NCBI GenBank assembly: GCA_030407315.1
Contig: JALQPE010002516.1
Coordinates: forward strand, 1-64,000
Length of the DNA: 64,000 nucleotides
From: Asparagopsis taxiformis
Lineage: Eukaryota > Rhodophyta > Florideophyceae > Bonnemaisoniales > Bonnemaisoniaceae
Direction: 5' to 3'
In this document: piece by piece, positions 1-10,084 of the stretch
How the letters are laid out: every line of letters starts with the position of its first letter
Position numbering within the stretch: the stretch's first letter is position 1
Translations under genes and position numbers: made by a program
Notes under the pieces: generated by a model
Databases searched by the model: none
What the model saw: the letters and a program-made list of their open reading frames with translations, nothing else
Told to the model about the DNA's origin: nothing

Positions 1-107
1 TGGCGCACATTCAATAAATTATCGAGGTTATTCAAGTCAGAGATCTCGATGATGTCTTGTCCTATGAAAAGAGGTTTTTCTCCTCGTACAGGTGGAAGGT
101 GATTGCG
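1..107 (-). pseudogene. Fragment of older gypsy pol, left flank of transposon copy A
   Basis: On the minus strand one frame is open from 107 down to the window edge. It contains the string GEKPLFIGQDIIEISDL. The sequence immediately across copy A (21812 onward, minus strand) is the linker that follows a gypsy protease. I therefore infer that this fragment is the next part of the same pol, upstream of the reverse transcriptase, and that copy A interrupted it. The weak point is that only about 35 residues are visible and none belongs to a catalytic motif. It could instead be unrelated flanking DNA. Confidence 0.4.
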
Positions 108-137
108 TCTGTGTTCTCGGAATGGACGCGGACGGCC
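108..137 (+). repeat. Left terminal inverted repeat of copy A
   Basis: Begins TCTGTGTTCTCGGAATGG and continues GACGCGGACG. Compared with the other three termini in the window it lacks one A in the GGAA(A/G)TGG part. The preceding bases are ATTGCG. Confidence 0.8.
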
Positions 138-345
138 ACAACCTCTAGTACACCTAGTATTACTAGGCGGACGTCATGGTTCTCCAGTATTTTTGGATGT
201 CCCCCGTAGAACCGCAGACGTCCATGCGGTCTAGTACGTCTAGTATTACTAGGGCGACATTCATTGTTTCTAGTACTACGGATGTCCCCCTCGGGATGGA
301 CTTCCGCCATGTCTATGTCCACCTAGGGACGGGCGCCGGTTCAGA
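138..345. repeat. Left subterminal motif cluster
   Basis: Short near-palindromic motifs recur here: CTAGTATTACTAG twice, CTAGTAC/GTACTAG variants, and GGACGTCC-like words. The same motifs are present at the right end of copy B (57280-57445), and GGACGTCC and TACTAGAGA words recur at the inner ends of both copies. Clustered short repeats next to a terminal repeat are typical transposase-binding subterminal repeats; that role is inferred. Confidence 0.5.
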
Positions 346-559
346 AATTCAAAAATTTCGACCCCAGAAATTTTCTGCCGCCGTGCTCGACATGGATGTC
401 CGCATCCATCACGGCGACCACTCTATTTTTCCTTGTCGGTCGACTCCAATTTCGTCTTTAATTTTTTTCATCCTCTCGCTCAAACCCACCCCCCTCCTGT
501 TGGTGCTCACCTCCCCCCCGTACTGTACCTCAAACACCCCCAATACCACTCTAGCACGC

Positions 560-1330
560 ATTTTCAGATACCTATCCCCGCTTCCACGGTGCACACCTCC
601 ATTCCATACCTACTTTTCTGCTCTACCGTACAGATTTCGTATAACCAGTCCTCATACTACCTCAGAATAGGGCAAAACACCCCCTATCTCCTCGACCATG
701 CTCTCCCCATCACCTTTGAAACGTATTGTTCTTCAGTACCCTCTCTCCTCTACCCTCAACCCCTCTCCTTCGCCCTCTACACAAACTTCCCCTGCAGCTT
801 ACTCTTCCAAAACCTCTCACTCCCCATCCCGTACCCGACCTGCTCCACCCCTCCCTCCCTCAGCTGCTCCATGCCCCCACGCCATCCGCATCTTCGATAC
901 CGTATACACCACCACCACCGGCCCACGCTCCCGCACTGCGGGGTGGCTCCCCCGCCGTATCCCCAGAAACCTCCCCGCTCTGAAAACACATATCAACCCC
1001 CCACTTCGCACCCTTCCTCCCACTCCCCTCCCTCCCCAAATACAATAACCCCCTTCTTCTCCATCACATCCCCACTCACCACAGCCAGAACAGACGCCAC
1101 CCCCTCCCCTTCTTTCTCCTCACTTTCCTAAAAACCCCTCCTCTCGGCGCCTTCAACCGCACCCTCCTACGGTCCCACCTAAACACCTCCTCCGCCCTCA
1201 CTACCCAACACCCCGCAGCGTCTCCCCAATCCCCATAATATGCTTGTCGGCACTCCTCTCCGAATCACAATCCATTCTAAACCCGCACTCCGTACATTTC
1301 CACCTCCCCCTGTACCATCCCAAGATTCCA
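560..1330 (-). pseudogene. Degenerate small zinc-finger ORF (copy A)
   Basis: Around 1225-1310 on the minus strand a frame reads KCTECGFRMDCDSERSADKH, a plausible C2H2-like finger with CX2C spacing and a following His. The frame stops soon after in copy A. In copy B one extra G keeps it open for 163 codons (56281-56772). The rest of the interval is strongly strand-biased: pyrimidine-rich on plus, purine-rich on minus, giving low-complexity Gly/Arg translations in which I recognise nothing. It may be a decayed accessory gene or simply a purine-rich spacer with a chance match. Confidence 0.25.
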
Positions 1331-2082
1331 TCCCCCCACAGAACACATCCTCATACCACAGAAGAATTTTCTTCCTCTCATACCTCATCCTTAAAACCTC
1401 CATCAGCTCCATGTAAATTTCGATGAAAATATTTTCTCTACTATGCAATCTCAAACATGTATGAGCCTATGCCTTTCCGCTTTGTCAACCCTGAATATTG
1501 GTACTCATGTATTCATAAAATAGGGCCACCCACATCCCTATCCCGTTCTGCAAGCTTTACAAACCACTAGACGCATACTCCACAACTATACAACAAACAC
1601 TACTCGCTATTTCAGACGACGCGGTACACAAGTAGCGTAGTGTCAACCTTCCGTGACGCCTTCCCTGATGCGTACAAGTGGGAAACACGTCTAGACGTAT
1701 ATCAGAACTGAGTGCGGGAATTTTCGGCACAGGAGATGCTGGGCCACCAAATTGATTTTTCGGAAATTTTAGAATTTCTGGGCTGGCCAGCAATGCAATC
1801 GAGCTGGACATCCACCGGACGTCCATTTCAGGTTGGTCGCGAGAGGGTGGGGCGGGACCATGATGAAACAAGGACCAAGACCTTTCCCTGACGTGTTGAG
1901 CCTGAAATCGACCCTTCGTGAGACGCGATTTTGGCTTACAGTTGGTGCTAATAGAAGCCAGTGATAGCCCCGATCGGGGCGGCAGCCGGCTCCGGCTTAC
2001 AGTTGGTGCTTACAGACGCCAGTGATAGCCCCCGATCGGGGCCGGCGGTCGGTTCCTGGGGCCGTTGTGGCCAAATTAGACA
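1331..2082. other. Non-coding subterminal spacer
   Basis: No supportable gene. It holds short palindromes of the form CCCCGATCGGGG near 1970 and 2030 and one partial copy of the hairpin cassette lacking the central hairpins (about 1765-1850, sharing the GGGCTGGCCAGCA and CCACCGGACGTCC words). Confidence 0.5.
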
Positions 2083-3665
2083 CCCTGATTTGAATTAAAA
2101 TTTGGGCTATTCTCAAAAACATGCACATGTGAACATGTTTTTGAGATGGGGGTGTGCCGTACGGCACAATCGACCGCCCAAATCGTTGATTTTTGCAAGA
2201 TTTTTTGTGCCCGAAATTTTAGAATTTCTGGGCTGGCCAGCAGTGCATCTGAGCGGACATCCACCGGACGTCCATTTCAGGTTGGTCGTGTGCTGCCTAC
2301 ATCCACGCATTGCAGAAACTAAGCCAGCGGGTTCACTACTAATACAAAGTACACGGAATATGAGTAACGTGATAGGTGAGTAGTGTTTGTGTTGAGGGAG
2401 TAAGGCGGGACCATTATGAAACACGGAAGAAGATGCGTACCTAGCATAACTTAGGCTTGAAGCCTGGAATCGACCCATTCGGCGCCATTTAGCCTCACAG
2501 TTAGTGCTTACAGAAGCCAGTGATGACCCCGCTCGGGGCGGCGGTCGGTTCCTGGGGCCGTTGTGGCCAAATTAGACACCCTGATTTGAATTAAAATTTG
2601 GGCTATTCTCAAAAACATGCACATGTGAACATGTTTTTGAGATGGGGGTGTGCCGTACGGCACAATCGACCGCCCAAATCGTTGTTTTTTTTTACAACTT
2701 TTTTTGTGCCCGAAATTTTAGAATTTCTGGGCTGGGCCAGCAATGCAATCGAGCTGGACATCCACCGGACGTCCATTCAGGTTGGTCGTAGAGAGGAGGC
2801 GGGACCATGATGGAACAAGGACCAAGACCTGTCCCTGGCGTATTGAGCCTGAATTGACCCTTCGTCAGACGCCATTTAGCCTTACAGTTGGTGCTTACAG
2901 AAGCCAGTGATGACCCGCTCGGGGCGGCGGTCGGTTCCTGGGGCCGTTGTGGCCAAATTAGACACCTGATTTGAATTAAAATTTGGGCTATTCTCAAAAA
3001 CATGCACATGTGAACATGTTTTTGAGATGGGGGTGTGCCGTACGGCACAATCGACCGCCCAAATCGATGTTTTTGCAATATTTTTTGTGCCCGAAATTGT
3101 AGAATTTCTGGGCTGGCCAGCAATGCATCTGAGCTGGACATCCACCGGACGTCCATTTCAGGTTGGTCGTGTGCTGCCTACATCCACGCATTGCAGAAAC
3201 TAAGCCAGCGGGTTCACTACTAATACAAAGTACACGGAATATGAGTAACGTGATAGGTGAGTAGTGTTTTGTGTTGAGGGAGTAAGGCGGGACCATGATG
3301 AAACAGGGAAAAAGATGTCACCCAAGCATAACTTAGGCTTCAAGCCTGGAATCGAACCTTCGTAAGACGCGATTTTGGCTTACAGTTAGTGCTTACAGAA
3401 GCCAGTGATGGCCCGCTCGGGGCGGCGGCCGGTTCCTGGGGCCGTTGTGGCCAAATTAGACACCCTGATTTGAATTAAAATTTGGGCTATTCTCAAAAAA
3501 ATGCACATGTGAACATGTTTTTGAGATGGGGGTGTGCCGTACGGCACAATCGACCGCCCAAATCGATGTTTTTTGCAATATTTTTTTCTGCCCTGAATTG
3601 TAGAGTTTCTGGGCTGGCCAGCAATGCATCTGAGCTGGACATCCACCGGACGTCCATTTCAGGTT
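2083..3665 (+). repeat. Tandem array of four hairpin cassettes
   Basis: Four copies of a roughly 200-bp cassette are placed so that the 12-base palindrome TGCCGTACGGCA falls at 2155, 2651, 3036 and 3535. The spacings alternate at 496, 385 and 499, so the array looks like a duplicated dimer of about 883 bp. Each cassette has an outer pair ATTTGGGC/GCCCAAAT enclosing a perfect 12-bp stem (CTCAAAAACATG / CATGTTTTTGAG) and the TGCCGTACGGCA palindrome. A third stem follows (GCCCGAAATT / AATTTCTGGGC, with one bulge). Copy B has one cassette at this place, which explains most of its shorter length. Confidence 0.85.
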
Positions 3666-3940
3666 GATCGTGTATCGTGCACGTCCACCCATTACCGGAA
3701 GCAAGTAGGCGATGAAGCACGTACAAACCCAATTGTTCTGCTATTTCTACCATAGACCATCGAGTCTAGAGATGTGAGGGAATCGTCCTGGAAATCATGC
3801 TCCAACCCACGAGGGAATGGACAATCTAGTTTGAAAGCATGGAACGGAAGTACATTATACTAGGTTCATAGATTGGAAGTGATAAAGGAGATGATTATAT
3901 TCTCGATAATTGTTTACCAAAGTAGTAGTTGTTAAGCTAT

Positions 3941-6900
3941 CTAGCCGTCGGAAAATTGTTCTTCCTCTTCGTCCTCACTATATTCAGGATCTCCCGGCAG
4001 AATAGGCGTTATCGGCAACTGTGGAGTTGAATAGCTCAAGATGAATTTTTGACCCGGTGTGAGGGTTCTCTTCTTGGGAGCTTCTGTCGTCTTCATCCAT
4101 CCGCATGATTCCGAGCTGCCCTGTCTTCGGCCTACGATCTTTCTTGACCGGGATGGGAACAACTGTCTTGTGGCGAACATTGACAGGTGCCGGTTGACTT
4201 TGCCTGGCAGACCGGCGCGGAGCATTGGCGATTACTTCTTCTTCGAATCCCAACCGCCTGATGAAACCAAACGAAACATTGTCGGGAATCGGATACGACG
4301 CATTCCTGAAATACGTGTGATACCTCGTTGTCGTGTGTGACACAACTCTGTCGACATGCCCTGCCCCGGCATGTTGTACATGGCCGTGACCGATGAAGAC
4401 TGAACGTGGCGGAACGATTACCTTCTTCAGCTTCATCGTCTTGGCGTACATATCTAATTCCAGCGCTTTGGAAAAGACGTACTTGTGGGACCCTGGACAC
4501 ACCCAGATAGGGAATGGGTCATCTCCGTTGGCAATAACAAAGTAACCCGGAAGTTGATCTTTGCGGTCGCGAGGAGGAACAGGGAAATCATTGTGTGGGA
4601 CCTGCCGAGGACACCCCCTTTCCCGTTATCAAAAACCGTCCCCCAGATGCCGGCATGACAAGTTTTTCTCCCGGTAAACCGCACTCCTCCAGCCCTATCA
4701 GCCGGACAAGGATTCCCAACCACACATCCAGCAGGGCTCGCCGCGTCACAAACTTGAAACCGGTCGATATGCGTCTCATCGTTCTCGGCATAGTCAACCA
4801 GGCAGTGGCGCGTAGACGTGAAGCGAGCCCTCCCCTCATTCCGGTTCTTCTCATCTGTTTCATCGTCCCCAGTATTGACAATGGGACTCCACAGCTGCCG
4901 GTTCCCAGGGTCCTTGTGCACCTCCTCCCCCTCCCACGTTCCCAAAAAGTACCGAAACAATTCCTGGTTAGGAATTTCTTCCATGAGACCCAAGTCAAAT
5001 GGGAACTTGTCCGACGCATCGAGGTAGCTTACATCCGCGAAATTGTGCATCACCGTATACCCTCGCTCGTTGATTTCCGTTCGGCAATTGTGGAAGTACG
5101 CCATACCAGTGCCGGCCTCATACGAATCCTTCCAGCTTGTAGACATTCGCGCAACCTGGGCGAAGTCCAGCCTCGAGGGTAGAAACGTCGATGTAGGCTC
5201 ACACATCGCCTTGGCAGCCATCTTCCACGCTGCGAAAAACATCGGATAGATGGTGTCGATCTCGAAAACAAGATGACGAGCCCGATGTTGTTCCGGAATA
5301 TGCAGCCCCTCAAACACAGGGTCCATCGCCACTTGTTTCAAATACCTCACCTCTCTGCCCTCCTCATCGATTTCCACACTCTCCAATAACAACCTGAGCT
5401 CAATCGGGGGCAGACAGCCAACCCTCACCGATGCGATGACGTCCGCGGGACGCTGCGCCAGATGATGCCCTTCAGCTCGGTCTTTGACTTCGAAATCGTC
5501 GGGAAGAGATGGCATCCGGTCGTCGAACAGGAGGTCGTGTTCAGAAGGAGAGTCACGAACGATGTAACCGTCTTCATCGACTTCCACTCCTTCCGGAACA
5601 GTGAATGTAATTGTCACTTCGCGGACCCCCTTGCTTTCGACTTGGCCCACGTCTGCACCCTGTTTGTCTTCCTCGTCCGAAGCGGTATGGACAGATTCTT
5701 GGTTGGAGGGAGTCGCACCAGCACGTTGGTTATCTTGGGGGACAATCTCAACGGCAGAATCGGGGGAACGGGCGGAGTCTTCGTCAACCTCATCACCGGA
5801 AGCAGTGGCTTGTTGTTGATCGGTGGGTTTATCAACAACGGCCTGCTCTTCTTCCCCGGCGGATTGTTGTACCACAACCGGCTCTTCTTCCTCGAGGCGT
5901 GTGCTCCCCGTCGAGCGAAGTCGCTGTGAACGGCGGCGGATGCCATGCGAAGCAGGCTCATGTTCGACATTCCGCTGCTTCTTGTGAGTGAGTCTCACAT
6001 TGGCAGCAGAAGGGCGGCGTTTGCGTCGAGCCTTAGTCTTCTTCTTCAATGTCGGATTGAAAAACTCTTTCAAGTTCGTTTCCAAATCCTGTAAACGCGT
6101 GGTTCTCCGTCGCATTCGAACCTCACTGCTCCGGTCGTCCCCTCTATACATTGCAATGGCATTGGTGAGATGCCATTGCAACTCCTTCGGCTGCTTAACC
6201 GACCCAATTGCCATCTCTGTGCTCAGAAATGACTTGCGCATAATACTCTTTGGGCGCCCATACGCAGCGTACAGAGAATTTGCTATTGCAGTCACGCGAC
6301 GGACGTATGTATAGAAGTCGTTCACGTCAAAGCGTCCATCCGGACGTCCACCATGAGCAGGGTTCAAGTACTCCGAAAGACCACGCAAGACGAAGACAAA
6401 GTTTTCTTCCAGCAACTCGCGCACTATCTTGTGGTCCAGGTGCGTTATCCCAATCTCGTTGCGGCGCTCGGAATTGTTCAGCTCACGCAACACTTCGTCG
6501 AGAACAGGATGCTTCAGCGTTGCTATAGCCAAACGCGTCCACCGCCGGGCCGTGTTCGTTGAATTCATCATCCCCATGAACTGCGCCTCGAACAATGTTC
6601 GGATGACATCAGACTCACGCAAGTCGCCAGCGTTTTCCACGTTATTTGCAACAGCAATCGTACGGATGAACTGCTGGATGGACGACAAGATTCGAACCAG
6701 GGAGCGCTCCGTCAGTTGCGTCCCAGTCGTATGGTTCGACTCTGCACTCTTGTGGATGATCTCATGAGGCTGAAGATCACTGTCGTCCTTGCGGCGAAGG
6801 TAGTACACATCCAGAGGCTGAGTAACCCAGCGCAAGCGGTTTGCGTCCTGTGGCAGCTTGGTTCTGTGCATACGGGTGAGGCGCGTGAAGTCATCGGCAA

Positions 6901-7903
6901 TGCTATGCATAGCATTGAGACGATGCAGTCCGTCGATCACGGTCACGTTCGCATTGGCATGGAATTTGCCATTCTGGAACAGACGCGTGTCGGCGGGCAG
7001 ATGCGTGTTCTGCGACCTCAGCACCGTCACAGTGATACGCGAAGAGCTCACATACCCCACAGCCAACATATTGTTGCGCAGGTCCTCCACGTGGTCTTCT
7101 TTCACATCCCGAAGGGTCACGGCCGGTTCCACTAGCTGCCTCACCAACACAGTCGCTCCTTCTCCGACGTAATCCGACGTCACAAACTTGGGCACCGTAA
7201 TTTGCGTCCCCTGCTGCTCACGAATGCTTTCCGCCACCTCCGGTTCGTCGTCCACCTCGGTTACGTCCTGCGTAGTAGCTTCGGTGACGTTGGAGCGAGC
7301 AGGGTGCTTCGTGCCTCCACTGGAGGGTCTTGCAGAGCGAGCAGGGCGCTTCGTGCCTCCCGAAACCGGGACGGAGCGTGCTGGATGCTTCGTACCCCCC
7401 GAACCAGTGATTTCGCCTGCTGGACCGGTACTGGGCATCCGTCCCGAGCTGGCCTGGTTCGTCGCTGCGTTGAAGTTTGACGCTGCAGCAGGGGTACGAA
7501 TGTCGCTAGGGCCATCCTCCGCAGCGGGGCGCATCATCCGAGTATCCCAAGGGTAAAACGCCGCGGCGTATGCTCCACCCATCGTCTCCGGCGGTCCCTC
7601 GGCGCCATCAAACATGTACGGGAACGGGAGGTCCTTGAACTTGTCCTTAGTCGCAATGTTGCGCACGACGATATAGTCGGCCTCGTCGGTTTCCGGCAGC
7701 TTGTGGTTGTGCAGCGTGCGCGGAAGGCCAACATCGCCACCAGCAGTGCTCACCGAAGCCGTCCCAATATGCACAGCCGCACCGTCCACGTCCGCAAACA
7801 AATTGACATCGACGCCGCGCTTGAGTCCGCGCGACTCCGCTGACGCGCTCACTTGATCGCCGCAAACCGTTGAAAACAAACTGCTGAAATGCGTATCCGC
7901 CAT
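3941..7903 (-). pseudogene. ParB-like / 2-oxoglutarate-Fe(II) dioxygenase protein, frameshifted (copy A)
   Basis: I take the start at 7903 (protein begins MADTHFSSLF), because this Met is shared with copy B while the upstream extension diverges. At residues 190-240 are SGGTK-(H/R)PARS repeats. Near residues 280-340 a ParB/sulfiredoxin-like domain shows VIDGLHRLNAM. A basic, acidic and Gln-rich linker follows, then a C-terminal Fe(II)/2-oxoglutarate dioxygenase. Its HxD is PHNDF, its distal His lies in HGHVQHAGAGH, and its 2-oxoglutarate Arg in TTTRYHTYF, with PGSHK between them. The fold resembles PhyH-like enzymes. By family the likely role is oxidation of a nucleic-acid base or protein; the substrate is not shown. 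Compared with copy B, copy A has an extra A near 4757, an extra C near 4614-4618 and four extra bases near 4100. Each shifts the frame, and the net change is zero. Homopolymer sequencing error cannot be excluded for the first two. Confidence 0.75.
7310..7425 (-). repeat. SGGTK-PARS coding tandem repeat
   Basis: Inside the ParB-dioxygenase gene a unit of roughly 42-48 bases is repeated, encoding SGGTKHPARS, SGGTKRPARS and SGGTKHPARS. Copy B (about 38455-38625) carries an extra unit and changes frame within it, consistent with slippage. The repeats are basic and probably disordered. Confidence 0.7.
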
Positions 7904-8247
7904 GGTTGTTGAGTTGGAAAGGAAAAGAGATGGTTGACGTTGACGTATTGGAGTGATGTGGATGGTAGGTTTCAGGTTGCTTGAAGAATGGTCGTGAACG
8001 CCAATCGCTGGAAATAATAACACAATACAACCGAAATTTTGTTAGGTACACAACTATCGTGACCGCTGGAATGCAAGACAGGCAATCGAGATGTGAGTGT
8101 CCGTTTGGAACGGGCCCGAGTCGGGCTCTCGAAACCTGACGAGGTGGCGTGAAGCAGGCAGTGTCCTTGATGTGTAATGTGTTAAAATTACAGCTGTCAA
8201 GCTAGGCGGCTTTTGGGGCGGCTGCGAGCACCCCTTTATCCGGGGAA

Positions 8248-8415
8248 CACCCTGATTTGAGTTAAAATTTGGGCTATTCTCAAAAACATGCACATGTGAA
8301 CATGTTTTTGAGATGGGGGTGTGCCGTACGGCACTTTCGACCGCCCAAATCGATAAAATTTTGCAATATTTTTGCTGCCCGAAATTCTACAAGTTCTGGG
8401 CTGGCCAGTAATGCA
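8248..8415 (+). repeat. Hairpin cassette upstream of the dioxygenase gene
   Basis: Single copy of the cassette with TGCCGTACGGCA at 8322-8333, preceded by the 12-bp CTCAAAAACATG stem. It lies about 350 bp upstream of the divergent dioxygenase start. Confidence 0.85.
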
Positions 8416-8940
8416 TTAGCTATCTCCTCTAAACCGATTCTAACAAGCAGAAAGAATCCTCTCCTTCATGACGATGCTCTCGAATTGAGTGCAATGCAAC
8501 GGACTCCCTCCAAGAGAACGATAAAGCATCGTCTTTTCCAAGGCATTTCCGTACGAAAAATAATCGAAAAACATATTTGACTTTAACCTAACAGCTATCG
8601 CGAGCACCGTACTCAGCTATATTTCCTCTGTAATTTCCTTCCTCCAACCAATCAATAGCCGCTTGGTCACAGGCTTAAAAGCCTTCCACTATCTGTCCTA
8701 TCCATCGAAGACCCTCGGAGGGTTCGATCCAGGCCTTGATCACCCATGATGGGTGTGCAACCCGAGAAAATGAAAATGGAACATATTGCGACAGGGACGA
8801 GATATCATTCAATGAAAGAGAACTTCTCTTTCGTTTACTTTTTTCTAACAAGATTCTAAACGTCTACAAACCCTATGTCGTCCGTCCGTTTTCATCCCGG
8901 AGAGATGTGGATGTGAGGTAAGACGCAGTGGTGATGTTGT
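8416..8940. other. Intergenic spacer without recognisable gene
   Basis: A/T-rich sequence with no supportable frame. A short inverted pair, AAGAGAACTTCTCTT, lies at about 8816-8830. A GGTTCGATCC word near 8720 was checked as a possible tRNA T-arm and rejected. Confidence 0.4.
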
Positions 8941-8943
8941 GTT

Positions 8944-9270
8944 GATTCCCACAGACGGAGGTGGAGGAGGTGGCTACGGAGGAAGCCTGGAGAACTTGTC
9001 CGGTACTGACATCTCACATGTTGAACATGTGACATGTCAATACCCATGGATGAGAAGAAAAACATGTTCAGGTCCGGTTCGGATATTGTTGCCATTAACG
9101 GAGGTGGTGGGAGGCTATGGTGCAAGCCTGGAGAACATGTGACTCACATCTCGGAGATGTCAGTACCCATGGATGAGAAGAAAAGCATGTTGAGGTGCGG
9201 TTCGGATATTCGATCCATTAACGGAGGTGGTGGAGGAGGCTATGGTGGAAGCCTGGAGAAGAATAGAGTA
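8944..9270 (+). repeat. Three tandem units of about 115 bp, Gly-rich if translated
   Basis: The words ACGGAGGTGG, GGAGGCTATGG, AAGCCTGGAGAA, ACATCTCACATG and CCCATGGATGAGAAGAA recur three times in order. Translated on plus they give GGGGGGYGGSLE with PMDEKK segments, but frame changes between units argue against a protein. A stem-loop with arms around ACATCTCACATGTT lies at about 9003-9044; copy B preserves it nearly perfectly (36814-36856). An 82-codon ORF follows at 9282-9530 with no recognisable domain. Confidence 0.65.
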
Positions 9271-9554
9271 GTCCTATACCCATGGATCACAAGAAGACGT
9301 TGTTGGGCTCCTTTTCGAAGCCCATTCGTCTCTTGAATAAATTTAGCACCCAAATCATATACGATTGCCGAGTTGACACCCCGTATGTCTCGTTGGTAGA
9401 AATAGCAGGGGTTCCACCACTCAGCTGGCGGGAAGTAGTTACTGATTATATGAGATATGGCTTAGCTCCCGCCAAAACCGATAGCTCTGGGCTCAGGTTC
9501 TCCAAATGTGGTTATACGAATGTGTTCTGACAATGCTAGAAGACGAATATCTGC

Positions 9555-9740
9555 ATCCTGATTTGAATTAAAATTTGGGCTATTCTCAAAAACATGCACA
9601 TGTGAACATGTTTTTGAGATGGGGATGTGCCGTACGGCACAATCGACCGCCGAAATCGATGTTTTTTGCAATATTTTTTCTGCCCGAAATTGTAGAATTT
9701 CTGGTCTGGCCAGCAATGCATCTGAGCTGGACATCCCCAT
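9555..9740 (+). repeat. Hairpin cassette upstream of the methyltransferase-SET gene
   Basis: TGCCGTACGGCA at 9628-9639 with the complete upstream 12-bp stem. The cassette ends about 345 bp before the start codon of the methyltransferase-SET gene. Confidence 0.85.
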
Positions 9741-10084
9741 GTCCAGTGGCCGTCCGGATGTCGCTCACCTGGTAAGCGTGATGCACCTGTGACAACCTAT
9801 GTGACTGCAGTCACAGCCGCCATGGCGGCCGTGCAGTACAACCCTCAAAGACAGGGAATCACAATCTTTTTAAAATTTTTCTACCACGTATCCGTCACAA
9901 CTTATTACCTACACCGGTTACGGGTTTCAAGACCTTTCCAGTGCTGTGTACCCGTATACTCTGTTCCGTTCGATATCAACCAGTGTTCCTCACGAAAGAG
10001 TGCAAACGTCACGAGATACGTCGTCAAATTTGACTGTCTCGCCGAGCGGTCGCCATCCTGTACCGAATTTCCACTCATTCCATT

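Noticed and set aside
433..1131. 232-codon plus-strand ORF
   Set aside because: It is low-complexity Pro/Ser/His translation of a pyrimidine-rich stretch and is not preserved in the mirror copy.
1965..2045. CCCCGATCGGGG palindromes as operators or terminators
   Set aside because: They accompany the cassette units and have no consistent position relative to a gene end.
2102..2383. Short ORFs beginning MGYSQKHAHVNMFLRWG, repeated through the window
   Set aside because: They are translations of the hairpin cassette; the frames differ after the palindrome from copy to copy.
2083..3665. CRISPR-like array
   Set aside because: The repeats are about 200 bp with irregular spacing, in a eukaryotic transposon; there are no short unique spacers.
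8690..8770. Possible tRNA around GGTTCGATCC
   Set aside because: The flanking bases do not form a 5-bp T-arm and no acceptor or anticodon arm can be drawn.
9282..9530. 82-codon ORF identical in copy B (36347-36595)
   Set aside because: Identity is expected from the near-identical arms; there is no domain, and it lies among non-coding repeats.
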